This document shows positions 54,766 to 63,456 of a stretch of 64,000 nucleotides of DNA, one piece after another. Position 1 is the stretch's first letter. Each line of letters begins with the position of its first letter. The notes under the pieces are model-generated. The model was not told where the DNA came from. It did not search any database and worked only from the letters and a program-made list of their open reading frames with translations. The position numbers were made by a program, and so were the translations under genes. The DNA comes from Pseudomonas sp. UBA6562 (GTDB taxonomy: Bacteria > Pseudomonadota > Gammaproteobacteria > Pseudomonadales > Pseudomonadaceae): positions 434,001 through 498,000 of the forward strand of contig NZ_DJJS01000006.1 in the NCBI RefSeq assembly GCF_002434265.1, given 5' to 3'.

Positions 54766-55686
54766 GGCACTGTACGAAATCAGGCAACGTAGACAACTCA
54801 TGGAGCAAGCCAGTAAGACCATTGCTGCATAACTTTTTGCGAGCTTATCGAAGCGCGTCACGAGCCGGCGGTTTCTTGCAGCCAGCCGAACATACGCCCA
54901 ATAATGTAGCGCTGTCGGTACTTGGGCCGGTCTAATAGCCTGGGCAAGCCGGGCTTAGGCTTGCGTTTCATTGCGTGCTTCGGAATAACAGACTGTATAC
55001 GGCAGCGGTCGCAGTATTGGCGCAAAGCCTCTGCGTCATAGCCCTTGTCGGTTAGTAGGCACTTGCAGCGCTTGCGAGGGCATCCGCGCTGAGCTGAAGG
55101 AATGCTGACGCTTTCTAGCAGCGGCTGCGCATAGCTGGCTTAACCGCCAGAAAGAAGACAATGCAACTGAACTCCATTGGCGTCACAGAGCATATAGATC
55201 TTGGTCGTCAGGCCACCGCGGCTGCGGCCTAGAGCGTGATCGGCAGGCTCGTCAGCCCCCTTTTTTTCCGAGCGTCTGATGAGGCACGAATGGCGCGCAG
55301 TGGGGTTGAGTCAATCATCCAGGTCTGCAAGTCGATCAAACCTTGCTCATTCAGCTTTAGGTGCAAACGCTTGAGCATATGATTTCGCCAACCGCGGAAC
55401 CGTTGGTACACGATTGACCGCGGGCCGAAACGCTCCGGCATGTCACGCCAGGCAGCGCCGGAGCAAAGTACCCACAGCACGCCATCGAGCATCAGCCGAT
55501 CACAAGCCCGAGGCCGGCCACGCCTACATGTTTCGGTGAAAAGATCGGAGACCATATCCCAGGCCTCGCCCGAAATTTCGTACCGCTTCGCCATCACAGG
55601 ATTCCTTTCCATTGATGGCTGAGGAATCTACAAAATCCTTGAGGCTGTGGGGCAATGACTAGATTTCTCAGATTCCGTACAGAGCC
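54766..55686 (-). mobile_element. IS5-family insertion sequence, decayed
   Basis: 921 bp bounded by imperfect inverted repeats: GGCACTGTACGAAATC (54766-54781) and, on the other strand at the right end, GGCTCTGTACGGAATC (55671-55686). A TA dinucleotide borders each end (54764-54765 and 55687-55688), as expected for target duplication by the IS427 group of IS5. The transposase is broken (see below). It is inserted in the integrase relic and 6 bp from the hicB stop. Confidence 0.9.
54790..55612 (-). pseudogene. IS5-family (IS427-group) transposase, two reading frames, inactive
   Basis: Frame A (55229-55612) gives RYEISGEAWDMVSDLF, CSGAAWRDMPERFGPRS (DDE Asp region) and WMIDSTPLRAIRASSDARKK. At an A7G5 run a -1 shift would continue as KGADEPADHALGRSRGG and LTTKIYMLCDANG; this is the expected programmed frameshift. 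Frame B is then cut by a TAA after HCLLSGG, continues SIPSAQRGCPRKRCK and YDAEALRQYCDR, and has a further 1-nt loss near MFGWLQE. The element cannot transpose on its own. Confidence 0.85.
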
Positions 55687-55692
55687 TAGACC

Positions 55693-56106
55693 TCAAGCCC
55701 CTTGCAAAACCCTAAGCGCAGCCGAGGCTAGAAAACCAGAGCGGCTTTTCTGCTCAGGATGATACTTTACGTACTCATCGATTCGATTGAGCAAATAGCC
55801 AGGCAGGGTGATATTTAATTTCTCAGCCTTACCCAGATACTTAGTTATATCAATATCGACAACGGCCCAAATACAGCCTGCATAATCAGGCTTGGCCGAA
55901 TGCACAGTCACTTTAGAGGCTGTAGGAATCACCGCTCCTTCCTCGGCCAACAACTCCAAGTGACCCTCCATCGCTTCTTTAGCCATGGCCATGGCATCGT
56001 CGAGATCTTCACCAGCCGAGAAGCAGCCAGGAATATCTGGAACTTCAACACCCCAAGCGTGTTGCTCGTCACCTTGATGAATCGCAATTGGGTAGAGCAT
56101 TGGCAT
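55693..56106 (-). CDS. hicB: HicB antitoxin
   Basis: 137 aa. N-terminal partially degraded RNase-H-like fold (MLYPIAIHQGDEQHAWGVEVP; IPGCFSAGEDLDDAMAMAKE) and C-terminal ribbon-helix-helix (LNITLPGYLLNRIDEYVKYH). Neutralises HicA and autoregulates. AGGAGGAC precedes the ATG. Located 99 bp downstream of hicA. Confidence 0.92.
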   Translation of the reverse strand: MPMLYPIAIHQGDEQHAWGVEVPDIPGCFSAGEDLDDAMAMAKEAMEGHLELLAEEGAVIPTASKVTVHSAKPDYAGCIWAVVDIDITKYLGKAEKLNITLPGYLLNRIDEYVKYHPEQKSRSGFLASAALRVLQGA

Positions 56107-56205
56107 GTCCTCCTCGGACGCTGTACGAACATCTAACGTTGAAATCAGCGTTATCGCATTTGACCACCTAGCGCGAGTAGTCTGATGTAACCAAAAGACG
56201 TTTTC

Positions 56206-56385
56206 TCAAAGCTGGGCCTGTTTCAAAATACTATTAACTGTTTTGAGAAGCAGATCCTTCTTTGGGTGCGGAACCGTTACCAGTCCTTTTTTTGTCGGGT
56301 GCTTGAAATGGTGATGGCTACCTTTTGCTCTCACCTCATACCACCCGTCAGCCATAATTTTTGCTATGAGCTCACGGCTATTCAA
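56206..56385 (-). CDS. hicA: HicA mRNA interferase toxin (TTG start)
   Basis: 59 aa beginning at TTG (56385) with AGAGGAAG six bases upstream. Translation: NSRELIAKIMADGWYEVRAK, then GSHHHFKHPTKKGLV and PHPKKDLLLKTVNSIL. The dsRBD-like fold and catalytic His of the GSHHHF motif are intact. Upstream of hicB on the same strand, i.e. the usual hicA-hicB order. Confidence 0.9.
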   Translation of the reverse strand: MNSRELIAKIMADGWYEVRAKGSHHHFKHPTKKGLVTVPHPKKDLLLKTVNSILKQAQL

Positions 56386-56667
56386 TGTTGACTTCCTCTG
56401 CGCTGCCGCTAGTGGTTACCGTACCCACCAAAAGATGTACTGTCAACACCATAACCACCAGCATGAATCATCGGAGGTAGGTAGGTATCGAAGCAGTAAA
56501 TGTAATCAATCACTAACCGCAGTCCCTCCAATTCGGTACCGTGTCTGCTAAACACGTTCTCTACCTGGTAAATACGTCTTGTCCGCTATCCAGCGCCTAC
56601 AACCTGAGTGATTTACAGCTCCATCGACCCCTTGCCAAGACAGCAGCACCATAAGGAGACGGACCTC
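56386..56667. other. Spacer between hicAB and the ankyrin cassette
   Basis: 282 bp, A/T-richer than average, holding the divergent promoters of hicA and the ankyrin gene. No further gene recognised. Confidence 0.4.
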
Positions 56668-57627
56668 ATGAGCAAAGCCCTCCTCAAAGCCGCAGCCTCC
56701 GGCCAAACCCCTCAACTACAAACCCTACTGGCCAATGGCACCCACATCGACTTCACCGACAAAGCCACCGGCCGCACCGCCCTAATCGAAGCCGCCATCA
56801 AAGGGCACACCGAAGCGGTGAAAGTCCTAATCGAAAACGGCGCAGACCGCGACGCCACCGACGATGTGATGGGTTACACCGTCCTCGGCTGGGCCGCTAG
56901 CGAAGGCCATACACCCCTCGTCCACTTTTTGCTGGAAGCCGGTACATCCGTAGATCTGACAACTTCCATAGCCGGTCGAACACCCTTGATGGACGCCGCA
57001 TCCGGTGGCCATGACATGATCGTGGCCGCATTATTGTCAGCCGGCGCAAAGGTGCACCTGCAAACGGGTGACGGGCGCAATGCACTGTCGATCGCGCAAG
57101 AGCGGGGCCATGCATCTGTGGTAGCTCTCTTGCTGGAACACGGAGCAGTGGCACCGGTCATGCCCGAAGAGTCTTACTTACCCTGGCCCAGCGTCTCACC
57201 TGACCTGTCGGATATCGATGACACAGACCCTGCCAGCGTACTGCGCGGTTTTCTACTAGCCATGCACCGCTGGGAAACGGGCTGGTATGAACTCAGCAAA
57301 AGCCAGACCGACGACAATCCATTGGACTGGTCAGCCATACAAGACAGCCAAAACCGAATCTTCGAACGTTTCTGCACCCCCAAACCGCGCACCTACGGCC
57401 GCTTGGGCAGCTTCGGTTTTCCCCCTACTTACGCACCCGAAGACATGCTCATCAGCATCGAGCCCTTACCTCGCCGCACGCTACTCATGACCCGCCAAGC
57501 GCCCGACGCGCCGGTGCGTTACGAAACGTTGTTCAGCCTGGTCAAAAAAGGCGGTGTCTGGCGCGTGGACACGAAGAAGAAACGCGTGTGGGGTTGGGCG
57601 GAAGACTGGGAGACCGGCATTTTATGA
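56668..57627 (+). CDS. Ankyrin-repeat protein with C-terminal NTF2-like domain
   Basis: 319 aa. Residues ~1-165 contain about five ankyrin repeats (TGRTALIEAAIKGHTEAVKV; GYTVLGWAASEGHTPLVHFL; GRTPLMDAASGGHDMIVAAL; GRNALSIAQERGHASVVALL). Residues ~190-319 (LRGFLLAMHRWETGWYELS ... GGVWRVDTKKKRVWGW) resemble NTF2-fold immunity-type domains. No signal peptide. ATG 56668 with AAGGAG upstream. Its stop overlaps the next start (ATGA). An immunity or sensing role is suggested only by domain type. Confidence 0.75.
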   Translation: MSKALLKAAASGQTPQLQTLLANGTHIDFTDKATGRTALIEAAIKGHTEAVKVLIENGADRDATDDVMGYTVLGWAASEGHTPLVHFLLEAGTSVDLTTSIAGRTPLMDAASGGHDMIVAALLSAGAKVHLQTGDGRNALSIAQERGHASVVALLLEHGAVAPVMPEESYLPWPSVSPDLSDIDDTDPASVLRGFLLAMHRWETGWYELSKSQTDDNPLDWSAIQDSQNRIFERFCTPKPRTYGRLGSFGFPPTYAPEDMLISIEPLPRRTLLMTRQAPDAPVRYETLFSLVKKGGVWRVDTKKKRVWGWAEDWETGIL

Positions 57628-58457
57628 GCACCACCGAGCGAACGGACTTGAACCCCATGAACCTGCAAGGCAAAGACCCGCAACTGGACATCCCCTGGCC
57701 GTCGATCAAAGGCCGGCAAGCCGTATTCATCGAACGGATCGCGCTGACTCGATCAGAAGCCGAGGTGCTGGGGAGCCATACTGCCCGCGAACTCTATTTG
57801 TTCGGTGCCGGCGTAAAGACGGGCGAAGTCCACCCGCAATACGGCGAGTTGGAGCGCATCGAATTTCTCGTCATCGAAAAGCCGGAAAACGGCACAGAAG
57901 TCATGGCTCATGCGCTCGCCCAGCACCAAAGCGTGATGTACAGCCGCGAAGATGAAAGCGGGGGCCGTGCATGCGTCGACATGCTCAAGAAGAAAGACAT
58001 CCGCTTCTTGCGCAGGCCACCCAAGTGGAAGGCATCGGATGCCAGCATCCCATGCCATGACGGGCAGCTTTATCATTTCCTCACACAGGTTTATTTGCCG
58101 GAAACGCCAACCACCCGCCAATACCTGACGTTTTCGCAGAGTCTGTTCCTGTTCGTGTGCATCGCCGAACACGACGAGCTTCATGTGCAGATCTTTGCCC
58201 AGGACACCTCGCAGCAAACGGCGGAGGACCATTATCGGCTGGAAGCGCAGATGATGCGTTTCGATCGGCATCGTGACGATATGCACATCGTCTCGGCGAT
58301 GATCGAAGGCGGCTCCAAGCTTATACAGGCGTACATACTTGAACACCCCGAGGTGAACGGGCAGGCGTTGGCGTTGTTGGCCGAGCATGGCAAGACCAAA
58401 GCCATCAGAGAGGGTGCGGCCAAGAAAGCGCGTGTGAAGGCTGAATTAGCTCGTTGA
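57624..58457 (+). CDS. Unrecognised protein coupled to the ankyrin gene
   Basis: 277 aa from the ATG at 57624 overlapping the ankyrin stop. N-terminal beta-rich region (IKGRQAVFIERIALTRSEAE; GELERIEFLVIEKPENGTEV), a conserved-looking core (YHFLTQVYLPETPTTRQYLT; FSQSLFLFVCIAEHDELHVQ) and a Lys/Arg/Ala-rich helical tail (KTKAIREGAAKKARVKAE). No motif, signal peptide or membrane helix that I recognise. Translationally coupled, so probably a functional partner of the ankyrin/NTF2 protein. Confidence 0.75.
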   Translation: MSTTERTDLNPMNLQGKDPQLDIPWPSIKGRQAVFIERIALTRSEAEVLGSHTARELYLFGAGVKTGEVHPQYGELERIEFLVIEKPENGTEVMAHALAQHQSVMYSREDESGGRACVDMLKKKDIRFLRRPPKWKASDASIPCHDGQLYHFLTQVYLPETPTTRQYLTFSQSLFLFVCIAEHDELHVQIFAQDTSQQTAEDHYRLEAQMMRFDRHRDDMHIVSAMIEGGSKLIQAYILEHPEVNGQALALLAEHGKTKAIREGAAKKARVKAELAR

Positions 58458-58489
58458 AGGACACATTAGAGGGTTTATCTGGATGGCGG

Positions 58490-58545
58490 GTTGCAGACCT
58501 TCGCGGCCGAGCGAAGCAGCGAACCGGCCGCCCCTACGCTTCGAT
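58490..58545. repeat. REP-like element
   Basis: TCGCGGCCGAGCGAAGCAGC GAACCGGCCGCCCCTACG, degenerate REP, between two island genes. It explains the open but non-coding frame upstream of 58558. Confidence 0.6.
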
Positions 58546-58557
58546 ACGGGAGGACGC

Positions 58558-59169
58558 GTGAACAAGGCACACCGCATTCATTTTGAAGAAACCTTGCAGC
58601 AGGAGCTCAAGAAGATCGAGTGCGATCACCTGGCCATTACCGCAGTCAAACGAGGCCTGAAACTGCGCTTCGAAAAGAAGCTCGTCGCGGAGTTGGACTT
58701 TCAGTACCTCACCAAGGCCCACGCCTTCACCCTGCTCGGGCGAGTGGTCGGCGGCCCCCTTCATGAAGCCATGTCGAAGATCGAGGCGCCCTACAGAAGC
58801 AACCTGTTCTGTGACGCGGTCCTGTCGTTCACCACCTCGGGCAGGCAGGACAAGAAACCCGGCTTCGACATTTACGGCAAGGTCGACGTCCCCCGCCCTG
58901 AGCACGCCAGCGAAACGTGCGAGGCCATTCGGCATGCGCTCGAAACGCATTACATCCCTTGGTTGGTCGGTTGTGTATTGCCTAGCGAACGTACCATCAG
59001 TGATGTCATCGCCTCACCTACCGACTACGCCTACCCGGCCGTATTCATTCATTGCGCGACTACCTGCAACCCGTCGCTGTTGAACGACGCGTTAAGACAG
59101 CGGCTGAAATTCTGCAAGAAAATCATCAAGAACAAAGCCTTCGATTTCCCACTGCTGGGCATATCCTGA
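58558..59169 (+). CDS. Unrecognised protein (GTG start)
   Basis: 203 aa beginning at GTG 58558 with GGGAGGAC just upstream; the longer frame from 58483 runs through a REP and is rejected. Sequence: NKAHRIHFEETLQQELKKIE, VAELDFQYLTKAHAFTLLGR, SFTTSGRQDKKPGFDIYGKV, then YIPWLVGCVLPSERTISDVI. Mixed alpha/beta, soluble, about six cysteines, no family recognised. The RBS and codon use suggest a real gene. Confidence 0.7.
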   Translation: MNKAHRIHFEETLQQELKKIECDHLAITAVKRGLKLRFEKKLVAELDFQYLTKAHAFTLLGRVVGGPLHEAMSKIEAPYRSNLFCDAVLSFTTSGRQDKKPGFDIYGKVDVPRPEHASETCEAIRHALETHYIPWLVGCVLPSERTISDVIASPTDYAYPAVFIHCATTCNPSLLNDALRQRLKFCKKIIKNKAFDFPLLGIS

Positions 59170-59269
59170 TTGCACGCTCTTCCGTTCAGACGCACTTGAA
59201 ATCGCCTTTCCGGACTTCCGGTCGCCGCACCCCCTGCCTGCGGCAACCATCCTCAACCTGGCAAATACC

Positions 59270-61690
59270 TCAATACTTCCAACTCACCGTCGCCATCAAA
59301 TTCCGCGGCGCCCCGTAATTGGTAGACCCCGCCGACTGATACAACGAAAGCAGATACTTCCGATCCGTCACATTGTTCACGTTCAACCCCAACGTCCAAT
59401 GCTCGTCCACCTCATAACTCGCCATCACATCCACCAACGCATACGCCTCCTGGCTCACCCGGCTGTTGGTGTCCAGCTCCGTCCCACTCTGCCACTGCAC
59501 CCGCGTCCCCACCTTGGCCTTGGGCAGCATCGGCAGCCGGTACGTCAAACTCCCACGCAGCGAATGGGTGGGAATGTACTTGCGCGCATGGTCCCCGTCG
59601 TCGTTCTCGATATCGACATAGGTATACCCACCCGACAGGTCCAACCCCGTCAGCACTTCACCCGACGCCCCCAGCTCCACACCACGGCTCTTGAAGTTGG
59701 TGCCGCGGTACAGGTACTGCCCACCGACGAATTCCCCCGTCAGCTCGGCGACGTTGTCCTGCTCGGTCTTGAACGCCGCCGCCGTCAGCGTCAGGCGCTC
59801 GTCCAGCAGCAGGCCCTTCACCCCCACTTCCAGGCTCTTACCGTCGAGCGGCTCGACCACGCCGCCGCTGGTGCTGCGCACGTACTGCGGTTTGAAGATC
59901 TTGGTCCAGCTGGTGTACAGGCTCCACTGCGGGGTCAGGTCGTAGACCAGGCCGGTGTAGGGCGTGACCTTGCCATGCACGCGGGTGTCGTGGGGCGAGC
60001 CGTAGCCTGCGCCGTCGCCGTCGGCGCTGAGCATGCGCGCGCCGGCGATCCAGTGCAGGTCGTCGGCCAGGCTGAAGCGGGCGCCGGCGAACAGGCTCTT
60101 TTGCCGGTCGGTGAACAGCTGAGTGTTGATGTCGTCGGTGTAGGTGAAGGGCGGCTGCACGACGTTGCCGGCCAGGACGTCGGCGAGGGTGGCCGAAATA
60201 GAGCCCGCCTGGCTGAAGTAATGGCCGCGCTCGTCGTGGTGGGTGCGGCCGTAGTTGGCGCCCAGGGTCAGCTCGTGTTCGCGCCCGAGGAGCGCGAACG
60301 GCCCGGACAGCTTCGCCTCGCCGGTCACCTGGTGTTCCTTGCTGGTGGTGCGGTTGACGTAGGCATAGACGCTGTCGGCGGTCGCCGGGATGGCGTACAG
60401 CATCTTGGTGTCGGAATCCTGCTTCATGCCGGTCAGGGTCAGCGTGCTGTTCCAGCCGTTGTCGAACGCGTGGGTCAGCTCGGCGAAGGCGCGCTGGGTG
60501 TGCACGTCCCAGTAGGTCCAGGGCTGGCCGACGCTGGAACTGCGGCTGCTGTAGTGGATGCGGTTGCCGGCGTAGTCGGCGATGGGCAAGGCGCCCCAGG
60601 TGCTGCCGTTGGAGTAGCTGTTCTGCTGGGTGAAACCCACGGTCAGGGTGTCGGCGTCGGTCAGGTCGAAGGCCAGCAGGCCGGCGGCGACGTTGACTTC
60701 GTGGCCGTACTGGTCGAGGTAGGAATTGCCTTTGTCGTGGGAGGTGACGAAGCGCCCGCGCACGTTGCCGCTCTCGGTCAGCGGGCCGGACAGGTCGAGC
60801 GCCAGGCGGCGGTTGTCCCACGAGCCGATGCTCGAGTCGACGCGGGCCTGGAAGGTGTCGGTGGGGCGTTTGCGTACCAGGTTGACGGTGGCCGAGGGGT
60901 CGCCGGTGCCGCTCATCAGGCCGTTGGCGCCGTGCAGCACGTCGACCTGTTCGAACTCGGTCAGGTCCTGGTCGCCGACCAGCACGCCGCCGGAGAACGG
61001 CAGGCTCATGCCGTCGAACTCGAAGTTCTCGATCTTGAAGCCGCGCGAGGTGAAGGCGGTGCGGTCGGTCTCGAACTGCTCGACGGTGACCGAGGGCGCG
61101 TTGCGCAGGGCGTCCTTGACGCTGTTGAGCTTGAAGTCGTCGATCTGCTCGCGGGTCACTACGGTGATGGCCTGCGGGGTTTGCTTGTCGGTCAGGCCCA
61201 GGCGCGTGGTACTGGAGGCAGCTTCGCCACGGTAGCTGCGTACGGGGACGATGCTGCCGCTCAGTTGTTGCTGGATTTGCGTGGGCGCCAGCATGACTTC
61301 GGTGCCTGCGCCCGAGGCTTGAGCCGGCACCAGGTACAGGGTGACCGCGTCGGTGCGCGCGAAGTTGTAGCCGCTGCCGCGCAGCAACTGGCCCAAGGCC
61401 TCTTCGGCCGAGTACTGGCCCACCACCCGCGGGCTGCGCAGGGCGGCGTCGAGGTCGCCGTCGAGCATGACGTTCTGGCCCGACTGCTGGCTGAACTGCA
61501 ACAGCGCCTGGCGCAGCGGCTGCGCCGGGATGTCCAGCGCGAGCTTTTGCATCGCGGTGGTGGTGGCCGGCGCCGTCGCCCCCTGAGCCTGCAATGTGCT
61601 TACGAGCAGGCTGCACGCCAATGCGGTGCTCAGGGCGCTGCGTTGCCAGCGGCCATCGGTTTTCAAGACAGGGGTGGGGTGCAGGGCCAT
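59270..61690 (-). CDS. TonB-dependent siderophore receptor with STN signalling domain (FecA/FpvA-like)
   Basis: 806 aa outer-membrane transducer. Signal peptide (STALACSLLVSTLQAQGA), STN domain about residues 50-120 (DIPAQPLRQALLQFSQQSGQ...) that contacts FecR, plug (TVVTREQIDDFKLNSVKDAL; RKRPTDTF), then a 22-strand barrel ending in Tyr (VSWKY), as outer-membrane proteins do. Paired with fecR-fecI, so substrate binding should autoinduce its own gene through the sigma factor. Siderophore not identifiable from sequence. Confidence 0.92.
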   Translation of the reverse strand: MALHPTPVLKTDGRWQRSALSTALACSLLVSTLQAQGATAPATTTAMQKLALDIPAQPLRQALLQFSQQSGQNVMLDGDLDAALRSPRVVGQYSAEEALGQLLRGSGYNFARTDAVTLYLVPAQASGAGTEVMLAPTQIQQQLSGSIVPVRSYRGEAASSTTRLGLTDKQTPQAITVVTREQIDDFKLNSVKDALRNAPSVTVEQFETDRTAFTSRGFKIENFEFDGMSLPFSGGVLVGDQDLTEFEQVDVLHGANGLMSGTGDPSATVNLVRKRPTDTFQARVDSSIGSWDNRRLALDLSGPLTESGNVRGRFVTSHDKGNSYLDQYGHEVNVAAGLLAFDLTDADTLTVGFTQQNSYSNGSTWGALPIADYAGNRIHYSSRSSSVGQPWTYWDVHTQRAFAELTHAFDNGWNSTLTLTGMKQDSDTKMLYAIPATADSVYAYVNRTTSKEHQVTGEAKLSGPFALLGREHELTLGANYGRTHHDERGHYFSQAGSISATLADVLAGNVVQPPFTYTDDINTQLFTDRQKSLFAGARFSLADDLHWIAGARMLSADGDGAGYGSPHDTRVHGKVTPYTGLVYDLTPQWSLYTSWTKIFKPQYVRSTSGGVVEPLDGKSLEVGVKGLLLDERLTLTAAAFKTEQDNVAELTGEFVGGQYLYRGTNFKSRGVELGASGEVLTGLDLSGGYTYVDIENDDGDHARKYIPTHSLRGSLTYRLPMLPKAKVGTRVQWQSGTELDTNSRVSQEAYALVDVMASYEVDEHWTLGLNVNNVTDRKYLLSLYQSAGSTNYGAPRNLMATVSWKY

Positions 61691-61800
61691 TGCGGGTGTT
61701 CCTCGGAAAAGGCGCGGGATGCGAATACCAATCAGTCAGGCGAAGACGCACGAGCGCGCGGGATTTCTGGAGGCGTGGTGAATTATTTCTGCGTGAACGA

Positions 61801-62757
61801 TCAGGCGGGGTAGATCAGGGTGATCAGGTCGGTGTAGCGCTGGGCGCGGATCGACAGCGCCGTGGTCATGGCGTCGAGCAGTTGCTCGGGCTTGTCGAGG
61901 TTGAGGATCAGGCTCACCCGGCGTGCGGCGAGCCGTTCGTCCATGACGAAGATGCGACCCGGGCGCCAGCGTTGCAGTTGCTCGACCACACTGGCCAGCG
62001 GCTTGTCGAAGAACACCAGGCGCCCGCTGCGCCAGGCGAGCACCTGCTCCAGCTCGGCGTGCTGGATGGGGCCGGCGTGGTGGCGGGTGAACCGCAAGGA
62101 CAGCCCTTCGTCCAGATCGGTGCGCTGGTTGGCAGTGACTACGCTGGCCGTCTTGCGGCTGACGGCCAGCAGCGCCGAAGTGCTGTCGCATGACAGGCAG
62201 AACTCGCCATCGGTCGTCAGCACTTGGCCGTAAGGCGTACTGACCGCGAATTCGCTGCCGGCACGGGGTTGCACGTTGAAATAGGCTTCGCCTTGCAGCA
62301 ACTCCACCGACCGTTTGCCGGACGAAAAATCCAGGTTCAGCGCGGTGTTGCCAGCCAGCTCCACCGTCGAGCCGTCGGGCAGCGCGACGCTGCGCCGCTC
62401 GCCCACACCGCTGCGCACGTCGGCGAACGGCGAGCCCATGCCGCTGAACCACCAGGCCGAGGTCGAAGCGGTGACCGCTACCGCGCTGGCGGCGATGCCC
62501 AGGCCGACGAAGCGCCGGCGCGACAGTGGCGTGGCAGCCTTGGGCACAGGTGGGTGCAGCTGCGCGGTCGCTGCCCATAGCTGTTCAAGTCGAGCGTAGG
62601 CCGCGCGGTGCCGGGGGTCGGCGTCGAGCCAGGCGGCCAGGCGCGCGCGCTCGGCGTCGGTGGCCGCGCCGCCCTGGATCAGGGCGAACCAGCGGCTCGC
62701 CTGATGGCTGACGTCATCGGCATGCGGCGGCGGGGCCTGGGGTGGTTCGGCGCTCAT
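61801..62757 (-). CDS. fecR: FecR-family anti-sigma/transducer
   Basis: 318 aa. N-terminal DUF4880 (ASRWFALIQGGAATDAERARL), one transmembrane helix (GLGIAASAVAVTASTSAWWF) and a periplasmic FecR domain (GVGERRSVALPDGSTVELAG). It senses the loaded receptor via the STN domain. Follows fecI by 88 bp. Confidence 0.92.
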   Translation of the reverse strand: MSAEPPQAPPPHADDVSHQASRWFALIQGGAATDAERARLAAWLDADPRHRAAYARLEQLWAATAQLHPPVPKAATPLSRRRFVGLGIAASAVAVTASTSAWWFSGMGSPFADVRSGVGERRSVALPDGSTVELAGNTALNLDFSSGKRSVELLQGEAYFNVQPRAGSEFAVSTPYGQVLTTDGEFCLSCDSTSALLAVSRKTASVVTANQRTDLDEGLSLRFTRHHAGPIQHAELEQVLAWRSGRLVFFDKPLASVVEQLQRWRPGRIFVMDERLAARRVSLILNLDKPEQLLDAMTTALSIRAQRYTDLITLIYPA

Positions 62758-62845
62758 AGGGCTGGCGATGGGCTGCGGTGGTCTCGGGCGGCAGAGTGTA
62801 ATGCAGGGCGGCCGTGTGCGCCTGCCGCTTGGGCGAACACCTTAC

Positions 62846-63343
62846 TCATTCGGGCATGCCGCTCTTGAGCAGGTCCAGCGCACGGACCATACGGCTGTAG
62901 GCGGTTTGTGCGGGGATGCCCAAGCGTTGGCTGATTTCGGCGTAGGTAAGGCCTTCCACACGCACCAACAGAAATACTTCGCGACACGGAGCCGGCATGC
63001 TTTCGATCACGGCATTCAGCGCAGCCAATTGCTGATGGGCGATGGCGGCCTGTTCGAGGGTCGGGGTGGCCGGTTCGAAGGCAGCCACGGTGGGCTCGTC
63101 CAGCGGCTTGCCCTTGCGGTGGGCCTGGCGCCGGGTGTGGTCGATGAACAGGTTGCGCGCGGCGGAGAACAGGTAGGCCCGGAAGTTGCCGATCGGGGTG
63201 CGGGTCATCTGCTCGGACAGGCGGATGAAGGTGTCCTGGGTCAGGTCGGCGGCGGTTTCCTTGCAGCGCAGGCGGCGGTCCAGGTAATCCTGAATCTCGC
63301 CACGGTGGGCGAGGTACAACGCCTTGAGATCTGAGCCGGACAT
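62846..63343 (-). CDS. fecI: ECF sigma factor FecI-like
   Basis: 165 aa with region 2 (YLDRRLRCKETAADLTQDTF; FRAYLFSAARNLFIDHTRRQ) and region 4 (ESMPAPCREVFLLVRVEGLT; IPAQTAYSRMVRALDLL). Controls the adjacent receptor gene. A Fur-like box lies 45-65 bp upstream of the ATG. Confidence 0.93.
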   Translation of the reverse strand: MSGSDLKALYLAHRGEIQDYLDRRLRCKETAADLTQDTFIRLSEQMTRTPIGNFRAYLFSAARNLFIDHTRRQAHRKGKPLDEPTVAAFEPATPTLEQAAIAHQQLAALNAVIESMPAPCREVFLLVRVEGLTYAEISQRLGIPAQTAYSRMVRALDLLKSGMPE

Positions 63344-63387
63344 GAAAGCGACCTTGGGAGGCAGGGAAGCAGGCGCAGGAAAGTATC

Positions 63388-63406
63388 ACAAAAGAGAATC
63401 ATTTGC
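63388..63406 (-). promoter_or_regulatory. Fur-box-like site upstream of fecI
   Basis: On the minus strand GCAAATGATTCTCTTTTGTG matches a GATAATGATAATCATTATC-type box well (AAATGATTCTC core), 45-65 bp upstream of the fecI ATG and downstream of the esterase stop. Strong position for iron repression; agreement judged by eye. Confidence 0.7.
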
Positions 63407-63456
63407 GCTTGTGTTCGGAGGGGTCAGCCGCCCTCTTCCGACGGCTGACGAACCGC

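Noticed and set aside
59399..61813. Plus-strand open frame opposite the TonB receptor
   Set aside because: Antisense shadow; no recognisable domain.
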